The notes: a model not told the origin generated them from the letters alone. A stretch of DNA of 64,000 bases from Prorocentrum cordatum (GCA_963575745.1 CAUYUJ010014331.1:100001-164000), one strand, 5' to 3'; counted from the stretch's first letter, positions 32,349 through 43,267 are shown. A program made the numbers and translations.

Positions 32349-33177
32349 TGCGCCCCAGGTTCTTGTTCAGATGCTCCAACATCCCACACCTGCTGCAGAA
32401 ACGCGGGCCGCTAGCTATCCTGGAATCCCCGGAGCATCTCCTGAGCCCATCGCATCATGACGTGATCCGCTCCCCTGGTGCGGCCCGGGCCGCGAAGGTG
32501 CTCCTCTCCAGCGCGGCGGCGGGAGGGTGCGAAGAGAACAGCGCGTCGTGCACCGCTGGGCGCGATGCAGGGACTCGAGCGACCTGCATCCTGAAAGCCC
32601 CGGCGCCGCGACAGAGCGGTTGGCCCCCGCGGGAGGATATGTCGGCGCACGGGGCGGGAAGGGCAGGAGAGCACTGGTGGTCGCGGCGGAGGGCATCCCA
32701 GCAAGTATTGGCCAGAGGGAGGTGCGAGAGGAGATAGATGCAGACCTCCGACGTCGTGATCGTCTCGCGACGCGGGCCCACAGAGGTCTCGACACCATTC
32801 CCCGAGACCAGCTTTTCGCCGCACGTCTTCGCTTGAGGGCCCCAGGGCCCGAAAGGCGCCACCCCCAACGTGCTGAATTGGTTGGATAACCGTGCTGTCC
32901 TGATAGTTTCGCGACTCTCGGAGGTCTGGGTATACGTAGCTGTTAATGACGGATTGCTCCAGGGGCCGGAAGGCGTTTCGTCGGCCCCTGTTTGGAGCAG
33001 CATTTTCACCTCACTCCGCGCCCGCTCGTACGTATTCCTCCGCTGCCGCGACACATCCGGAATGCCCCCCCCCCTTGCGCGATTGCTGAGTTGTTGTGGA
33101 TCTGGATCGTTATTATTATTGCGGAAGGCGATCCATGGAGAGGAAGCATATAGCCAAATCATTACCAGATGTCCAAA
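32349..33177. other. No confident gene
   Basis: A + frame at 32527-32889 (GIPASIGQREVREEIDADLR) and a long - frame overlap; neither is recognised. Confidence 0.3.
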
Positions 33178-33240
33178 ACATGTTTAATTGCTTTAAACAT
33201 GTAAAAGACATGATTGAAACATTTGAAGGACATGTTTCAA
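33178..33240. repeat. Two AT-rich hairpins in tandem
   Basis: ACATGTTTAA-TTGCT-TTAAACATGT (33178-33202) is a perfect 10-bp stem. TTGAAACAT and ATGTTTCAA (33214-33240) form a perfect 9-bp stem. They sit in a ~110-bp AT-rich island in GC-rich DNA. Confidence 0.85.
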
Positions 33241-33269
33241 ATATTTTAAACACATCTTTAATTCAATGA

Positions 33270-35451
33270 TCGGATTGTTAGGGTGTCCATTATCATGGCA
33301 TCCACAATGCTATTCTTGCTACTCGCACTCACCACGGCGTATCGAGCATCCACGTCCTTTCCATAAGTGATCGGCTGTCCGTCTGGTAGCCAGCTTGGAG
33401 TGCGTAGGTGCAGCAGGCGTACCAGATCGATTGCGATGTCTTTCGTCTCTCAGGGGAAGGGGGAGGTCTGACGTGTTCTACGGGCTTCCAATGGTTTTCG
33501 GAGGTCTCCCCCCGAGGCGGCGCAGGCTTCTTGGGGCGCTCTGGAAGGTGTCGGAGTTGGGCCGACGAGCATTTCTCGGGCACTTGACCTGGATCGGACA
33601 GCCCTGCCACGGCCTCGTTGTCCTCCTCCTGCCCTTCCTCTGCTGGAGACCCTCGCAGTCGACTTCTCGCCCCCTATCCCCGACTCTCCTCAGGAAAATC
33701 AGATCGGGGAGGCCCCCCCCCGGGGGGCCTTCAGATGGCCCTCGAATTTGGTTCATTCAAACTGCTGACGAAGTCGGGGATTCGTATGGGTCGCCCGTCA
33801 GAGCCCTCACAAGCACACACTCGGGATAACAACAGCACCGTTGGGGTCCGTGCCGAGTTTGCCAGTGGCCGCTGCACGTCACCTGCAGAGATTCGCTCTG
33901 TAAGCGTGCCGTGCTCCTCGCCTGCCTCCGCTGCCGTCCCTCCTTCGCTCGCCTCCTCGCACTCTCTCTCGGGGGGGGTTCGCGCTCCCGCAACGCGGCT
34001 GCGGCTCCGGTCGCGGTGCGATTGCTCCCGCCCCCGCTGACCACAACACATGGTTTCTTCAGTCGGCGATGGACGGGGGGGGGCGCTCCTCCTTTTCGTT
34101 CTTTCGTCATCCTCTCCGCCGCCCTCATCAGGTGGCTTGACTTTCTTGCAAAAGCTGTGTTCTAGAGCTCGCTTCTTATCCTCTGAAAGCGTTTCGCTAG
34201 AGCGTTCTGATGAACATCACGAATTTCTTTCGCCAGAATCTCCAACCAGGGGGGGTCCGGGGGAGGCATCTCCAAGGTCTGGCGGCGGCTCGGCAGAACG
34301 GCCTGGCAGTGCTCACTGTGGTGTTCTGGTTCGATTTGTTCCAGAAATGCGATTCTCTGTCGTGTTCTAGCTCGATTTCACCTTTCGCAGATCCAGAAAT
34401 GGAACTCGCTATCCTGTTCTGGCTCGGTGTGGCTCAGAAGTGCGACTCACTATGGTGCTTTGGCTTGGTTTCAGCTGAGATGCTTTTCCTGGGGCTCGAA
34501 ACCTGATGTGTGTTTACGTCTATTCCTCTAGACTGCCCTTCTCCTGTGGCTCGAATCGCGCTTGTTTTACGTACACGGCTCATGTTTTGCTGCTTGTTCC
34601 GGGGTATGTGTCTGCGCTCTTGGTTCGGCATGTGCGCCCGTTGTGCGGGCATGTGCGCGGCATGTGCCCAGCCTGTGCGGGCGTTCTCATCAACAATGTC
34701 ATCATCATGGCTTGAACTTGTGGGACATCCTGAGATCTACACACCTTAGCTGCTGCTATTCGGGTGCTTTGCTGGGGTAGTTGTCATGTTTCGTTCGTTC
34801 GTTCGTCCTCCCCCAGGCCCTTCCCTCTCCCTCCCAGGCTCCGCCCTGGTCTTCTTCCAAAGCCCTCCCCGTGGGTTCCGCCCCCCCTCCCCACGCCGCT
34901 GGGCAGCAGCTCCGCCGCGCAGGTTCTGGGGCACGCGCGCGCTTGTCTGTCTAAGCAGCTGGGCAGTGCGTTGTGGCGTCATCACCGGTGGCGCCAATTC
35001 CATTTCCTGAGGTCGTGGTTCTGCCGCGAGGCGCATGACTCCGTGGGCAGGTTGCACATGGCACTTCAATTAGAGCCGCGCCTTCGAAGAGGGGCAGTGG
35101 AAAAGGAGGAGGGGCCGAGGATGTGTCGAAGAGTGAGGAGGTGGAAGACGGTGGCGAGCGGACGGGTATAAATTCCTCGCCTCCCTGACGGCGGCATTGC
35201 CATCGGCGGATCGCCTTTGTGAGTATTTCCGTCGCTGGGGCACCAGTGAGCTGGCCGTAGTGGTCGCCGCTGTAGTTCATGGTGCGACATGTTCGCGCGC
35301 GCAGGTACATTGAAGGCTTCGGTCCTCTCCCTACGTGAGCATATGGAAACGCAGATCGCGGAGGAAGGAACAAATATAAATGGAGCGGGCGCACTCGCTC
35401 ACTTGATGGTTACCAATCGTTGGCATGATCGTTCCTGGACCCCTTTTTGTC
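33270..35451. other. No gene recognised
   Basis: Mixed sequence. Around 34310-34480 a degenerate repeat (CAGAA-TGCGACTC and GTTCTGGCTCG words about 60-75 bp apart) is visible. Elsewhere short frames overlap on both strands. Confidence 0.4.
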
Positions 35452-35490
35452 TACATATATATATATATGTATATGTATATATATATAGAT
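35452..35490. repeat. TA microsatellite
   Basis: Short TATATG/TATA run. A GAGAG tract with GAGGGCTTCGCCCTCTGCC (35566-) nearby relates to the flank at 4.37 kb. Confidence 0.85.
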
Positions 35491-35599
35491 ACTGACAAAC
35501 GTCATGTGCACGTGTGTGAACGTATATGTGAATATAGTTTTATTTTACATATCGAGAGAGAGATCTTGAGGGCTTCGCCCTCTGCCGCCAGCACCCCTA

Positions 35600-36240
35600 T
35601 TACCAGTGCGGGCGGCTGCGCGGGGGTCTCCTTGGGGCCTCTTGGGGGTCTCCTTGGGGCCGCTTGGGGGCCTCTTGGGGTCTCCTTGGGGCCTCTTGGA
35701 GGTCTCCTTGGGGCCTCTTGGAAACAATATTTTAGCTCGCTTGGGGGTCTCCTCGGGCCTGTTGTGGGCCTCTTGGAACCTTCTTGGGGACTCCTGGGGT
35801 CCTCTCGGGGCAGAAAGGTCGAGTTTTAGGTTCGTGGACTCCCTCTTGGGCCTCTTCTTGGGACCGTCTTAAGACCCTTTGGGGCCGTCTGGGGCGCCTC
35901 TTGGACCGTCTCGGAGCCCTCTTCGGCCGTCTTTGGGCCGTCTTGGGGGCCTCTTGGGCCGTCATGGGAGCTTCTAGGGCCGTCGTGGGACGATCTTGGG
36001 AACCTCTTGGTCCGTGTCGGAGCGTCGGAAAGCCAAAAAGGCGAGAAAGCCAAAAACCTCCACCAACGTCAGGGAAATCGTTGGTTTTTGCTTCGTGGGG
36101 CCCTCCTGGGAGACCTCTTGGATGCCTCTTGGGCCGTCTTGGGAGCATCTTGGGCCGTCTTGGGGCCGTCGTGGGCCCTCTTGGCCTCCTGAGGCTCTCT
36201 TCGGAGCCTCTTCAGGCAATTTCGGAGGCCTCTCGGGCCG
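35600..36240 (+). repeat. 10-11-bp-periodic CTTGGGGCC array
   Basis: CTTGGGGGTCTC, CTTGGGGCCTC and CTTGGGCCGT words repeat over 640 bp. The first 130 bp has a longer GGTCTCCTTGGGGCCTC unit. Confidence 0.85.
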
Positions 36241-36472
36241 TTCTGGCCGCGCGGTGTCGTCACCATGAGAATCTTGGGGTGGCCCAGAGCAGCCAGGATT
36301 TGAGGTTCAATCCCCCCCCTCGTCGGCGGTTTGGTGGCGCGGCGGGGCCCCCCTGACAGACAGTAAACAGGAGGCAGGAAACAGGACTGGAGAGACAAAG
36401 GCGAAACAACAAATGACAACACATGACGCATGACAGCAGATCGCACACACCTTCGCAGCCTTGCGCCCCTGA

Positions 36473-36485
36473 AGGGGGCCGGCGG

Positions 36486-36576
<91 letters not shown>

Positions 36577-36640
36577 TGTATGTATGTATGTATGTATGTA
36601 TGTATATATGTGTGTATATGCACACATATATACATATATT
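36473..36640. repeat. TA then TATG microsatellite with GGGGGCCGGCGG flank
   Basis: GGGGGCCGGCGG leads into TA (36486-36530), then about 20 TATG units, then mixed TA. Confidence 0.95.
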
Positions 36641-36643
36641 TCA

Positions 36644-37131
36644 CCAGGGTTTCCTAAAGAACACCACCAAACATATCAGAATTAGCTGTGTTTTCACAGG
36701 GTTTCCTGCCTGGCACACTGTCCCTGAGGGGGGCGGAGGAGGACGGGGAGGAGGGGGAGGGGGGGCGCCATCTCCAGAACACCTTACAATATCAGTTGTA
36801 TCCGTGTTTTTTTTTTATACGGTTTCCTAAAGAAAACCACCACATATATCAGACTTATCTGTGTTTTTACATGGTTTCCTTAAGAAAACCACCAAACATA
36901 TTAGAATTATCTGTGTTTTTACATGGTTTCTATGATGAGGGTGAGGAGGAGGAAGAGGAGGAGGAGGAGGAGGAGGAGGTGGAGGAGGAGGAGGAGGAGG
37001 AAGAGGAGGAGGAGAAGGAGGAGGGACGGAGAACGAGGAGGAGACGGAGGAGGAAACGGAGGAGGAGAACACGATCAGTTGGTGCTTCGTTTGTTTTTGG
37101 GTGGTCTGGGGGTGCTGGGGGGGGGTCGACC
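36644..37131 (+). repeat. ~480-bp direct repeat flanking the CCCH gene, left copy
   Basis: Shares with 39432-39902, in the same order: GGTTTCCTAAAGAA units of 52 bp, the CTGGCACACTGTCCCTGAG block, a GGCGCCATCTCCAGAA block, a GAGGAGGAGG array, AACACGATCAGTTGGTGC and a GGGGGTCGACCA end. A separate inverted match to part of it lies at about 39097-39240. Confidence 0.9.
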
Positions 37132-37198
37132 AGATATAGCTCGCCCCCCCCCCCCCCCAGCACCCCCAAACCACGGACTGGAGGGCATCCTCTCCTTG

Positions 37199-37308
37199 AT
37201 CTCTCCACCCTCTCCACACTCTCTCTCTCTCGCTCTCTCTCTCCCTCTCTGTCTCTCTCTCTCCCTCTCTTTATCTCTCTCCCTGGAGGTCACGATTTTG
37301 GCTGCAGC
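37199..37308 (+). promoter_or_regulatory. Polypyrimidine tract and AG upstream of the CCCH gene
   Basis: CTCTCT-rich tract at 37199-37280, followed by GGCTGCAG ending at 37308 and by the ATG at 37336. A pyrimidine tract plus AG just upstream of a start codon fits a trans-splice acceptor, expected for dinoflagellate mRNA. This is inference; the tract could be a simple repeat. Confidence 0.35.
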
Positions 37309-37335
37309 TTTGCTTTTCTCCTAAACGTCTTTGCG

Positions 37336-38484
37336 ATGTCCGATAATCAGAAGAGCACCAAAACCCCTACGCAGAAGGAGATCACCCGCCAGAAGCGCCA
37401 GTGGGCGGAGGCAGTCGCACAAGGGCGGACCTTCAAGCCCAAGAACGGATGGTATTTCAACACAGAGGACGAGCAGGCACTTTTCAAAAAAGCAAAGCTG
37501 GCGCACGACGGGGAGGTTGACAGCGAAAACGACAAGAAGGAGAACAAGGGGAAGAAACAGGAGGAGGACAAGAAGGGGGGCGAGAAGGATGACACAAAGG
37601 AGGACACGACAGAGAGCACGAAGGAGGACAAGAACGAGGACAACAAGGACAACAAGCTTTCCTGGGAGAAGAGGGTGGAAGCCAAAAAGTCTGCAGCACA
37701 GAGCTCCGCTTGGCGCCCTGCGCACGAGAAGGACGACAGGAAGGAGGACAAGACAGAGAGCAGGAAGGAGGACAAGAACGAGGACACGAAGGACAACGAG
37801 CTTTCCTGGGAGGAGAGGCTGGAAGCCAAAAAGGCTGCAGCGCAGAGATCCACTTGGCGCCCTGCGTGCTGGTTCTACAACGACGCCATTTGCATCAAAG
37901 GGAGCGACTGCCCCTTCTTCCACAGGGCCCAGAAGAAGCCCCGCGAACCTTGCCGCAAGTTCGCGCAGGGCCTCTGCTACCGAGGCAACAACTGCTGGTA
38001 CGCGCACCTGGAGGGGAAGGGGGTGGACAAGAGCAAGGGGGAGACGAAGCAGAACGACGAGACGAACGAGAACGCAGAGGAGGTGAAGAAGGAGGAGAGC
38101 AAGGAGGTGGAGAAGGACGGGCCCGAGGTGCAAAAGACAGGGGACCAATTGCAGGAGACGCCCGAGGAAAGGGCGCTCGACGAGGAGATCCTTCAGCAAA
38201 GCCGCGCGGGCGAGTGGGAGCAGTGCACGACCAAGAACAAAAAAACAGTCGTGCGCTCCAAGGCCGCAGGGGAGGTGCGCTTCACCCCGCCCACGCAGAA
38301 CGAAATTGAACAGGAGGACGGGAAGTTCGCTGACTTGAAAAAGGCGCTTCTTTTGAAGAACAACCAGAAGCATTTCAAGGCGGCCAATCTGGCCGCAAAA
38401 TACAACATCAAGTTGGAGGGGCTGAACAAGGACAGTCGGCGGGGCCAAAACAGGCAGGAGAAGGAGGAAGAAGAGGGGGAGTAG
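37336..38484 (+). CDS. Tandem CCCH-type zinc finger protein, Lys/Glu-rich (382 aa)
   Basis: The ATG at 37336 is chosen because sequence before it is repeat and pyrimidine tract, although the frame stays open upstream. Two fingers are exact: C178-x7-C186-x5-C192-x3-H196 and C206-x7-C214-x5-C220-x3-H224, nine residues apart. CCCH fingers of this spacing usually bind RNA; an RNA-binding role is inferred. Residues ~85-176 hold a tandem duplication of 48 residues (144 bp): LSWEKRVEAKKSAAQ and LSWEERLEAKKAAAQ, each ending WRPA just before finger 1. The rest is disordered-looking K/E/D text, with an ordered C-terminal segment (KKALLLKNNQKHFKAANLAA, then KYNIKLEG). No membrane segment or signal is seen. 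G/C-ending codons and few stops contrast with the repeats around it. It is flanked by ~480-bp direct repeats, so it may be carried or duplicated with them; a gag-like origin cannot be excluded. Confidence 0.8.
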   Translation: MSDNQKSTKTPTQKEITRQKRQWAEAVAQGRTFKPKNGWYFNTEDEQALFKKAKLAHDGEVDSENDKKENKGKKQEEDKKGGEKDDTKEDTTESTKEDKNEDNKDNKLSWEKRVEAKKSAAQSSAWRPAHEKDDRKEDKTESRKEDKNEDTKDNELSWEERLEAKKAAAQRSTWRPACWFYNDAICIKGSDCPFFHRAQKKPREPCRKFAQGLCYRGNNCWYAHLEGKGVDKSKGETKQNDETNENAEEVKKEESKEVEKDGPEVQKTGDQLQETPEERALDEEILQQSRAGEWEQCTTKNKKTVVRSKAAGEVRFTPPTQNEIEQEDGKFADLKKALLLKNNQKHFKAANLAAKYNIKLEGLNKDSRRGQNRQEKEEEEGE

Positions 38485-39096
38485 GAGGAGGAGGAGGAGG
38501 ACGGGAAGGATGTCAGATAGGAAAAAAAAAACGAGGACACCACCGATGCCCCAATTTCCATCTCTTTTTTTCGTCTGTTTGATTACCTCCATCCTCCGTA
38601 TTGTTTTCCCAGCGAAGGAGATCGATAAAGTGCGCGCCGCTGAGGCGTGGGGGCAGGCGGATTTCAACTGCCGCCGCCAGCGGGCGCTGCAGGGTTGTAA
38701 ACTGTAAATTGCCATAGGGTGGGCGTTGCGCGTCTTGTTTTTCGCTCGCCTCAGTCTCGGATGGGGCCGAAGCCAACTGGAGACAAACGACAGAAACGCT
38801 CGAATGACAAAGTGCAGACAAAAAAATATTAGATTCTGCATTTATATGTTTACGTACAGGAGAAGAGCCGCGGCGACGACCCTGGGGAAAAAAAGGAGGG
38901 CCATGGGGGGGGCCAGCCGCGGGCGCAGGCTGTTTCAAATGTACAAAAAAACAGCAGGAAAGCCCGAGAGGCGAAGTGTAGAAACAAAAATATTAGTTTC
39001 CGTATTTGTAGGTTTATGTTATGGCAGGGGGCCCAGCAGTGAGCCCAAGAGGGGACCCAGGAGGGGACCCGGCAGGGGGGCCCAGGAGGGGGGCCC
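38485..39096. other. CCCH gene 3' side with a ~45-bp direct repeat
   Basis: AAAAATATTAG with TTTATATGTTTACG or TTTGTAGGTTTATG following occurs at 38818-38856 and 38983-39018. No other gene. Short GGGGACCCAGGAGG repeats lie at 39048-39095. Confidence 0.6.
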
Positions 39097-39431
39097 AGCA
39101 GGGACAGTGTGCCAGGCAGGAAACCTTGTGAAAACACAGATAATTCTGATATGTGTGGTGGTTTTCTTAAGGAAACCTTGTAAAACAACACAGATAATTC
39201 TGATATATTTAGTGGTGTTCTTTAGGAAACCCTGTAAAAACACATATAAAACTTATATTTTAAGGTTTTCTGGAGATGGCGCCCCCCCTCCCCCTCCTCC
39301 CCGTCCTCCTCCGCCTCCCTCAGGGACAGTGGCGCCATCTCCAGAAAACTTTAAAATATCAGTTTTATTTGTGGTTTTACCGGGCTTCCTTAAGAAAGCC
39401 ACCAAACATATCAGTTTTATCTGTGTTTTTA
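39097..39431. repeat. Foldback block of the 52-bp repeat family
   Basis: 39097-39250 carries 52-bp units reversed (CAGATAATTCTGATAT, GGTTTTCTTAAGGAAACC). TTTTCTGGAGATGGCGCC (39273-39290) mirrors GGCGCCATCTCCAGAAAA near 39330-39347, and units then run forward. GGTTTCCTTAAGAAAACC in these units is itself a palindrome. Confidence 0.85.
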
Positions 39432-39900
39432 CCGGGTTTCCTAAAGAAAACCACCAAACATATTCGAATTATCTGTGTTTTCACAGGGTTTCCTGCCTGG
39501 CACACTGTCCCTGAGAGGGGGCGGAGGAGGACGGGGAGGAGGGGGAGGGGGGGCGCCATCTCCAGAAAACCTTAAAATATAAGTTTTATCTGTGTTTTAC
39601 ACGGTTTCCTAAAGAAAACCACCAAATATATCAGAATTATATGTGTTTTTACATGGTTTCCTTAAGAAAACCATCAAATATATCAGAATTATCTGTGTTT
39701 GTACAGGGTTTCTATGATGAGGGTGAGGAGGAGGAAGAGGAGGAGGAGGAGGAGGAGGAGGAGGAGGAGGAGAGAGGAGGAGGAGAAGGAGGAGGAACGG
39801 AGAACGAGGAGGAGACGGAGGAGGAAACGGAGGAGGAGAACACGATCAGTTGGTGCTTCGTTTGTTTTTGGGTGGTCTGGGGGTGCTGGGGGGGGGTCGA

Positions 39901-39902
<2 letters not shown>
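39432..39902 (+). repeat. ~480-bp direct repeat flanking the CCCH gene, right copy
   Basis: Same block order as 36644-37131. It ends GGGGGTCGACCA, where a TA array begins; the left copy ends at the same base and runs into AGATATAGCTC. Confidence 0.9.
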
Positions 39903-39950
<48 letters not shown>

Positions 39951-39963
39951 ACATATAATATAT

Positions 39964-40004
<41 letters not shown>

Positions 40005-40063
40005 ACACACACATATATATAAAGAGAGAGAAAGAAAAAGAGAGAGAGAGAGAGAGAGAGAGA
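39903..40063. repeat. TA microsatellite followed by (GA)n
   Basis: TA to about 40018 with two interruptions, then AGAGAGAAAG and a pure GA run. Confidence 0.95.
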
Positions 40064-40399
40064 TTACACCAGCGAAAACCCCAATCAGTGGATGGTCTTC
40101 GCTGAGGAGATCGACCGGGAACCCAGGAGCACGGGAACCCAGAACCCACCAAATTCGGTCCAGAACCAATGACCGGGAACCCGGGAACCCAGCCTGCTAC
40201 CAACATCGGCGGGAAATTTTCGCCAAATCATTCAACTTCCGCCAGGACCCCTTCAGTGCAAGCGCTGATTGGGGAGAATACACATCAACAGGGAGAGGGT
40301 CCCAGGTGCCCTGGAGTTCACGGATTCGGTACCCGGCCGTTTTGGGGCCGTCGGGGGGGCGCCGGAGCGCGTCACAAAGGAGGGGAAGATGGGCGACGA
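40064..40399. other. Short GGGAACCC repeats, no gene
   Basis: GACCGGGAACCC and GGGAACCCAG words at 40110-40190; otherwise unassigned. Confidence 0.5.
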
Positions 40400-41560
40400 G
40401 AGGGCTCGAGAGACGTCCAAGAGTGCGCCAAGATGGCTCAAGAGCGCCCCAAGAGAGCCTAAGACCGCACAAGAGCGTTTCAATATTGGTCCAACATGGC
40501 TTGAAGACAGCCCAAGAGGGCCTCAAGACGGCCAAGATGCTTTCAAAAGGACTCCCAAGAGGCCCTCAGGAGGCGAACGACAGTAGTTTTTTGCAGGCTT
40601 TTGAAGGTGTATCGTATTCTCGCTTTTTCGTGCGTCCGACGGCCCAAGACAGCCCACGAGGCCCCAGAAATCAGCTCAAGACGGCCCAAGAGGCACCCAG
40701 AGAGGGCGCCAGGACGGCGCAAGAGAGCCCCAAGACGGCCCAAGAGTGGCCCGAGACGGCCCAAGAGGCGCCCAAGATCGCCCAAGTGGTCCCCAAGACG
40801 GCCTCAAGAGGGGCCCACTTGGGCGAACGCAAACCGACAATTCGAGCCTTCCGCCCCAAGAGGCCCCCAGGAGGCCCCAAGAGGCCCCCAAGAGAGCCCA
40901 AAGAGGCCCCTTAGAGGCCCCCTAGAGGTCCCACGAGGCCCCAACGAGGCCCAAATAGAGGCCCCAAGAGAATCCCAACCGGCCCCTAAGAGGCCCACAA
41001 AATTGCCCCCCAGGAGGCCTCACACGAATTCCAAACAAACTTCCAGCAGGCCTTATAATCCAGGCAGGGTAGCGGGATGGGCCAAAGGCAATTAGATGGT
41101 CCAAGACGGCCTTCAGACGGCCCCAGAGGGCCCCCAAGATACCCAAGAGGCTTCCAAGAGGTCTCCCAGCAGAGCTCGAAGAGGGCAACAAACATTTCTT
41201 TTGCATAGGTTTCTGAACAATTTTGGTGTTTCCGCCTGTTCCGCTTCCAGACGCTGCAGAACGCCCCAAGAGGCTCCGAGGATCGCCCCAAGACGGCCCA
41301 ACAGGTTCCAAAATCGCCGAAGAGACGTCCAAGATGGCCCGAGACGGCCCCAACCGCGGCCCGAGATCGGGAACGTGAACCGAGAACCCGAAATCTTCGC
41401 CCCAGGAGACCCCTGGAGGAGGAGGAGGAGGAGGAGGAGGGAAAGGAGGAAGGAGGAAGGAGGGAGGAGGAGGAGGCTTCAAGAGGTCCCCTAAGAGGCC
41501 CCAGAGAGGCCCAGAGGAGCGCCGAGAGAGGCCCAGAGGGCACTCGAGAAAACGGGATTT
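40400..41560. repeat. 10-bp-periodic CCAAGA/GGCCC array with GGA tract
   Basis: CCAAGACGGCCCAAGAGG-type words over more than 1 kb, with AGGAGG at 41409-41480. It is interrupted near 41010-41100 and 41180-41260 by less repetitive DNA. Confidence 0.8.
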
Positions 41561-41931
41561 CCACCAGTTGTCTTAAGGTTCACCTGGCAGCTTCGCTGCG
41601 CTTGCAAAACAAGGAAATCTCACATTCCTCCTCCTCGTCCTCCTCCGGCACCTCCTCCTCTGCCTTTTCCTCCACCCTCTTCAGCTCCTCGTCCTTCTCC
41701 TTCTCCCCCAGGGACCCCCTTCACCTCCCCTTCTCCTCCCTCTTCCGCCGGCTGCGTCCAGACGCGGCGAATAAGATGGCACCCAAAGTGCATGTTGGGC
41801 CTGTCTTAAGCCGTCGTGGGTGGACCGTAGGAAGTCGTGGAAGCCACTTGGGCCGTCTTCGTGGTTTTTGGAAGCCCTGGTTAAGAAGTGTCATGGAATA
41901 GAGATCCCCAAGCGTTCGACCATCCAGCCTA
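41561..41931. other. TCCTCC-rich tract and unique sequence
   Basis: TCCTCCTCG repeats at 41622-41740; no gene. Confidence 0.5.
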
Positions 41932-41971
41932 TAGAACTTGAGCGCGCGCTAAGCGCGCGCGACGGATCTAG
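41932..41971. repeat. Hairpin beside microsatellite, copy 3
   Basis: TAGAACTTGAGCGCGCGC and GCGCGCGCGACGGATCTA arms, followed by a short TATA/TACA run. Confidence 0.85.
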
Positions 41972-42058
41972 TATATATTGTGTATACATATATACAGGTT
42001 TTCAGTCCATACGTCAACGCACACGTGCATGTGACAGTTGATTATACATGACTTGTAC

Positions 42059-43130
42059 AGATCGAAGACGCCTACGGCGAATCACCGTCGCGCCTTGTCT
42101 TGGATAGTCCTATTTGGCCAAACATTTGGGCAACGTTGGGCCGTCGGGGAACACGTGGGGGAAGGAGAGGGGGATGAGGAAAGAAGGAGGGAAAAGGAGG
42201 ATGAGGAAGAGGAGCAGGAGGAAGCGGAACAGGATGAGGCGATATCTTTGGAGCCTTCTGGGCCATTCTGGTGGCTTCCTGGGAGCGTCCTGGGGGACTT
42301 TGGAGGCCTCTTGGGGGCCTTTGGGCGGCCTTCCTGTATGTCCTCTTGGTGGCCACCTGGGCCATCTTGGAGGAGGCCTCTTGGGGGTATCTTGGACCAT
42401 ATTGAGGTAATTTTTTGTGATCATGGATGCATCTTGGGCCGCCTTTGAGACATCTTGCGGCCATGTTGGGCTGTCTTGGACCATGTTGGCCGTCTTGGAG
42501 GCCATCTTGGGAATCGCCGCTTGGGCCGTCTTCGGCTCCTCTTGTGGCCTTCTTGGTGGTATCTTGGGCCGTCATGGGGCCATCTTGGAGGCCTCTTGGT
42601 CGCCCTTTGGAGAGACGTCTTGGGCCGTCGGAAGGCCGTCGGAAGGCCGATCCGGAGCAACCGCCATCAACCTTCAGGCATATCCAAGCATGGTTCTGGC
42701 TCCTTTGGGCCTTCTTGTATATCCTCGTGGAGGCCTCTTGGTGGCTTCTTGGGCCGTCCTGGGCCATGTCTGAGGCAGTCTCGGGTGCATCGTGGGCCGT
42801 TGTGGGGACGTCTTGTGGCCATTTCGGATTCTCTTGGAGGCATCTTGGCCGTCTAGGAGGCCATCTTCAGCGTCTGGGAGGCCTCTTGTGACGTGTCTGG
42901 GCCCCTTGGGGCCGTCTTGAGAGCTTCTTTGGGCCGTCATATGGCCATCTTGGAGGCCTCTGCGGCGATCTTGGGGGACGTCTTGGGCCGTCATTTGGGG
43001 CTCTCTGGAAGCCATCGTGGCCGCCTTGGAGACATATTCGGGCCGTCTTCCAGGCCATCTTGGCAATCTTGGAGGCGTCTTGGAGACCATCTTGGGCCAT
43101 CTTGGCCGTCTTGAACGCGATTCGGGTAAT
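42059..43130. repeat. Compound repeat module, copy 1
   Basis: Order: GATCGAAGACGCCTACGGCG and AATCACC; GGGGAACACGTGGGGGA near 42149; GGA-rich tract; then a long CTTGGGCCGT/CTTGGAGGCC 10-bp array (42250-43110). The same order recurs at 43268-43800. Confidence 0.8.
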
Positions 43131-43267
43131 GAGGGGTGAATTTTCCCGAGCTCTTCGGGTGGCCGACGGTCTGGGCCGAAACCCCACGGGGAGTTTTTTA
43201 GAATAGTACAGAACATTTGCCAGTTATTCGGCACGCCGTGCACCCCTGTGGCAAGCCAACAGGGGGC

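Noticed and set aside
36296-36325. GAGGTTCAATCCCCCCC, like a tRNA T-arm
   Set aside because: Stem does not pair and no other tRNA arms are present.
36430-36657. MYVCMYVCMYV-type frame
   Set aside because: Direct translation of TATG microsatellite.
37285-37308. CGATTTTGGCTGCAG as a spliced-leader relic before the CCCH gene
   Set aside because: Only nine consecutive bases match; it is better read as part of the pyrimidine tract and AG.
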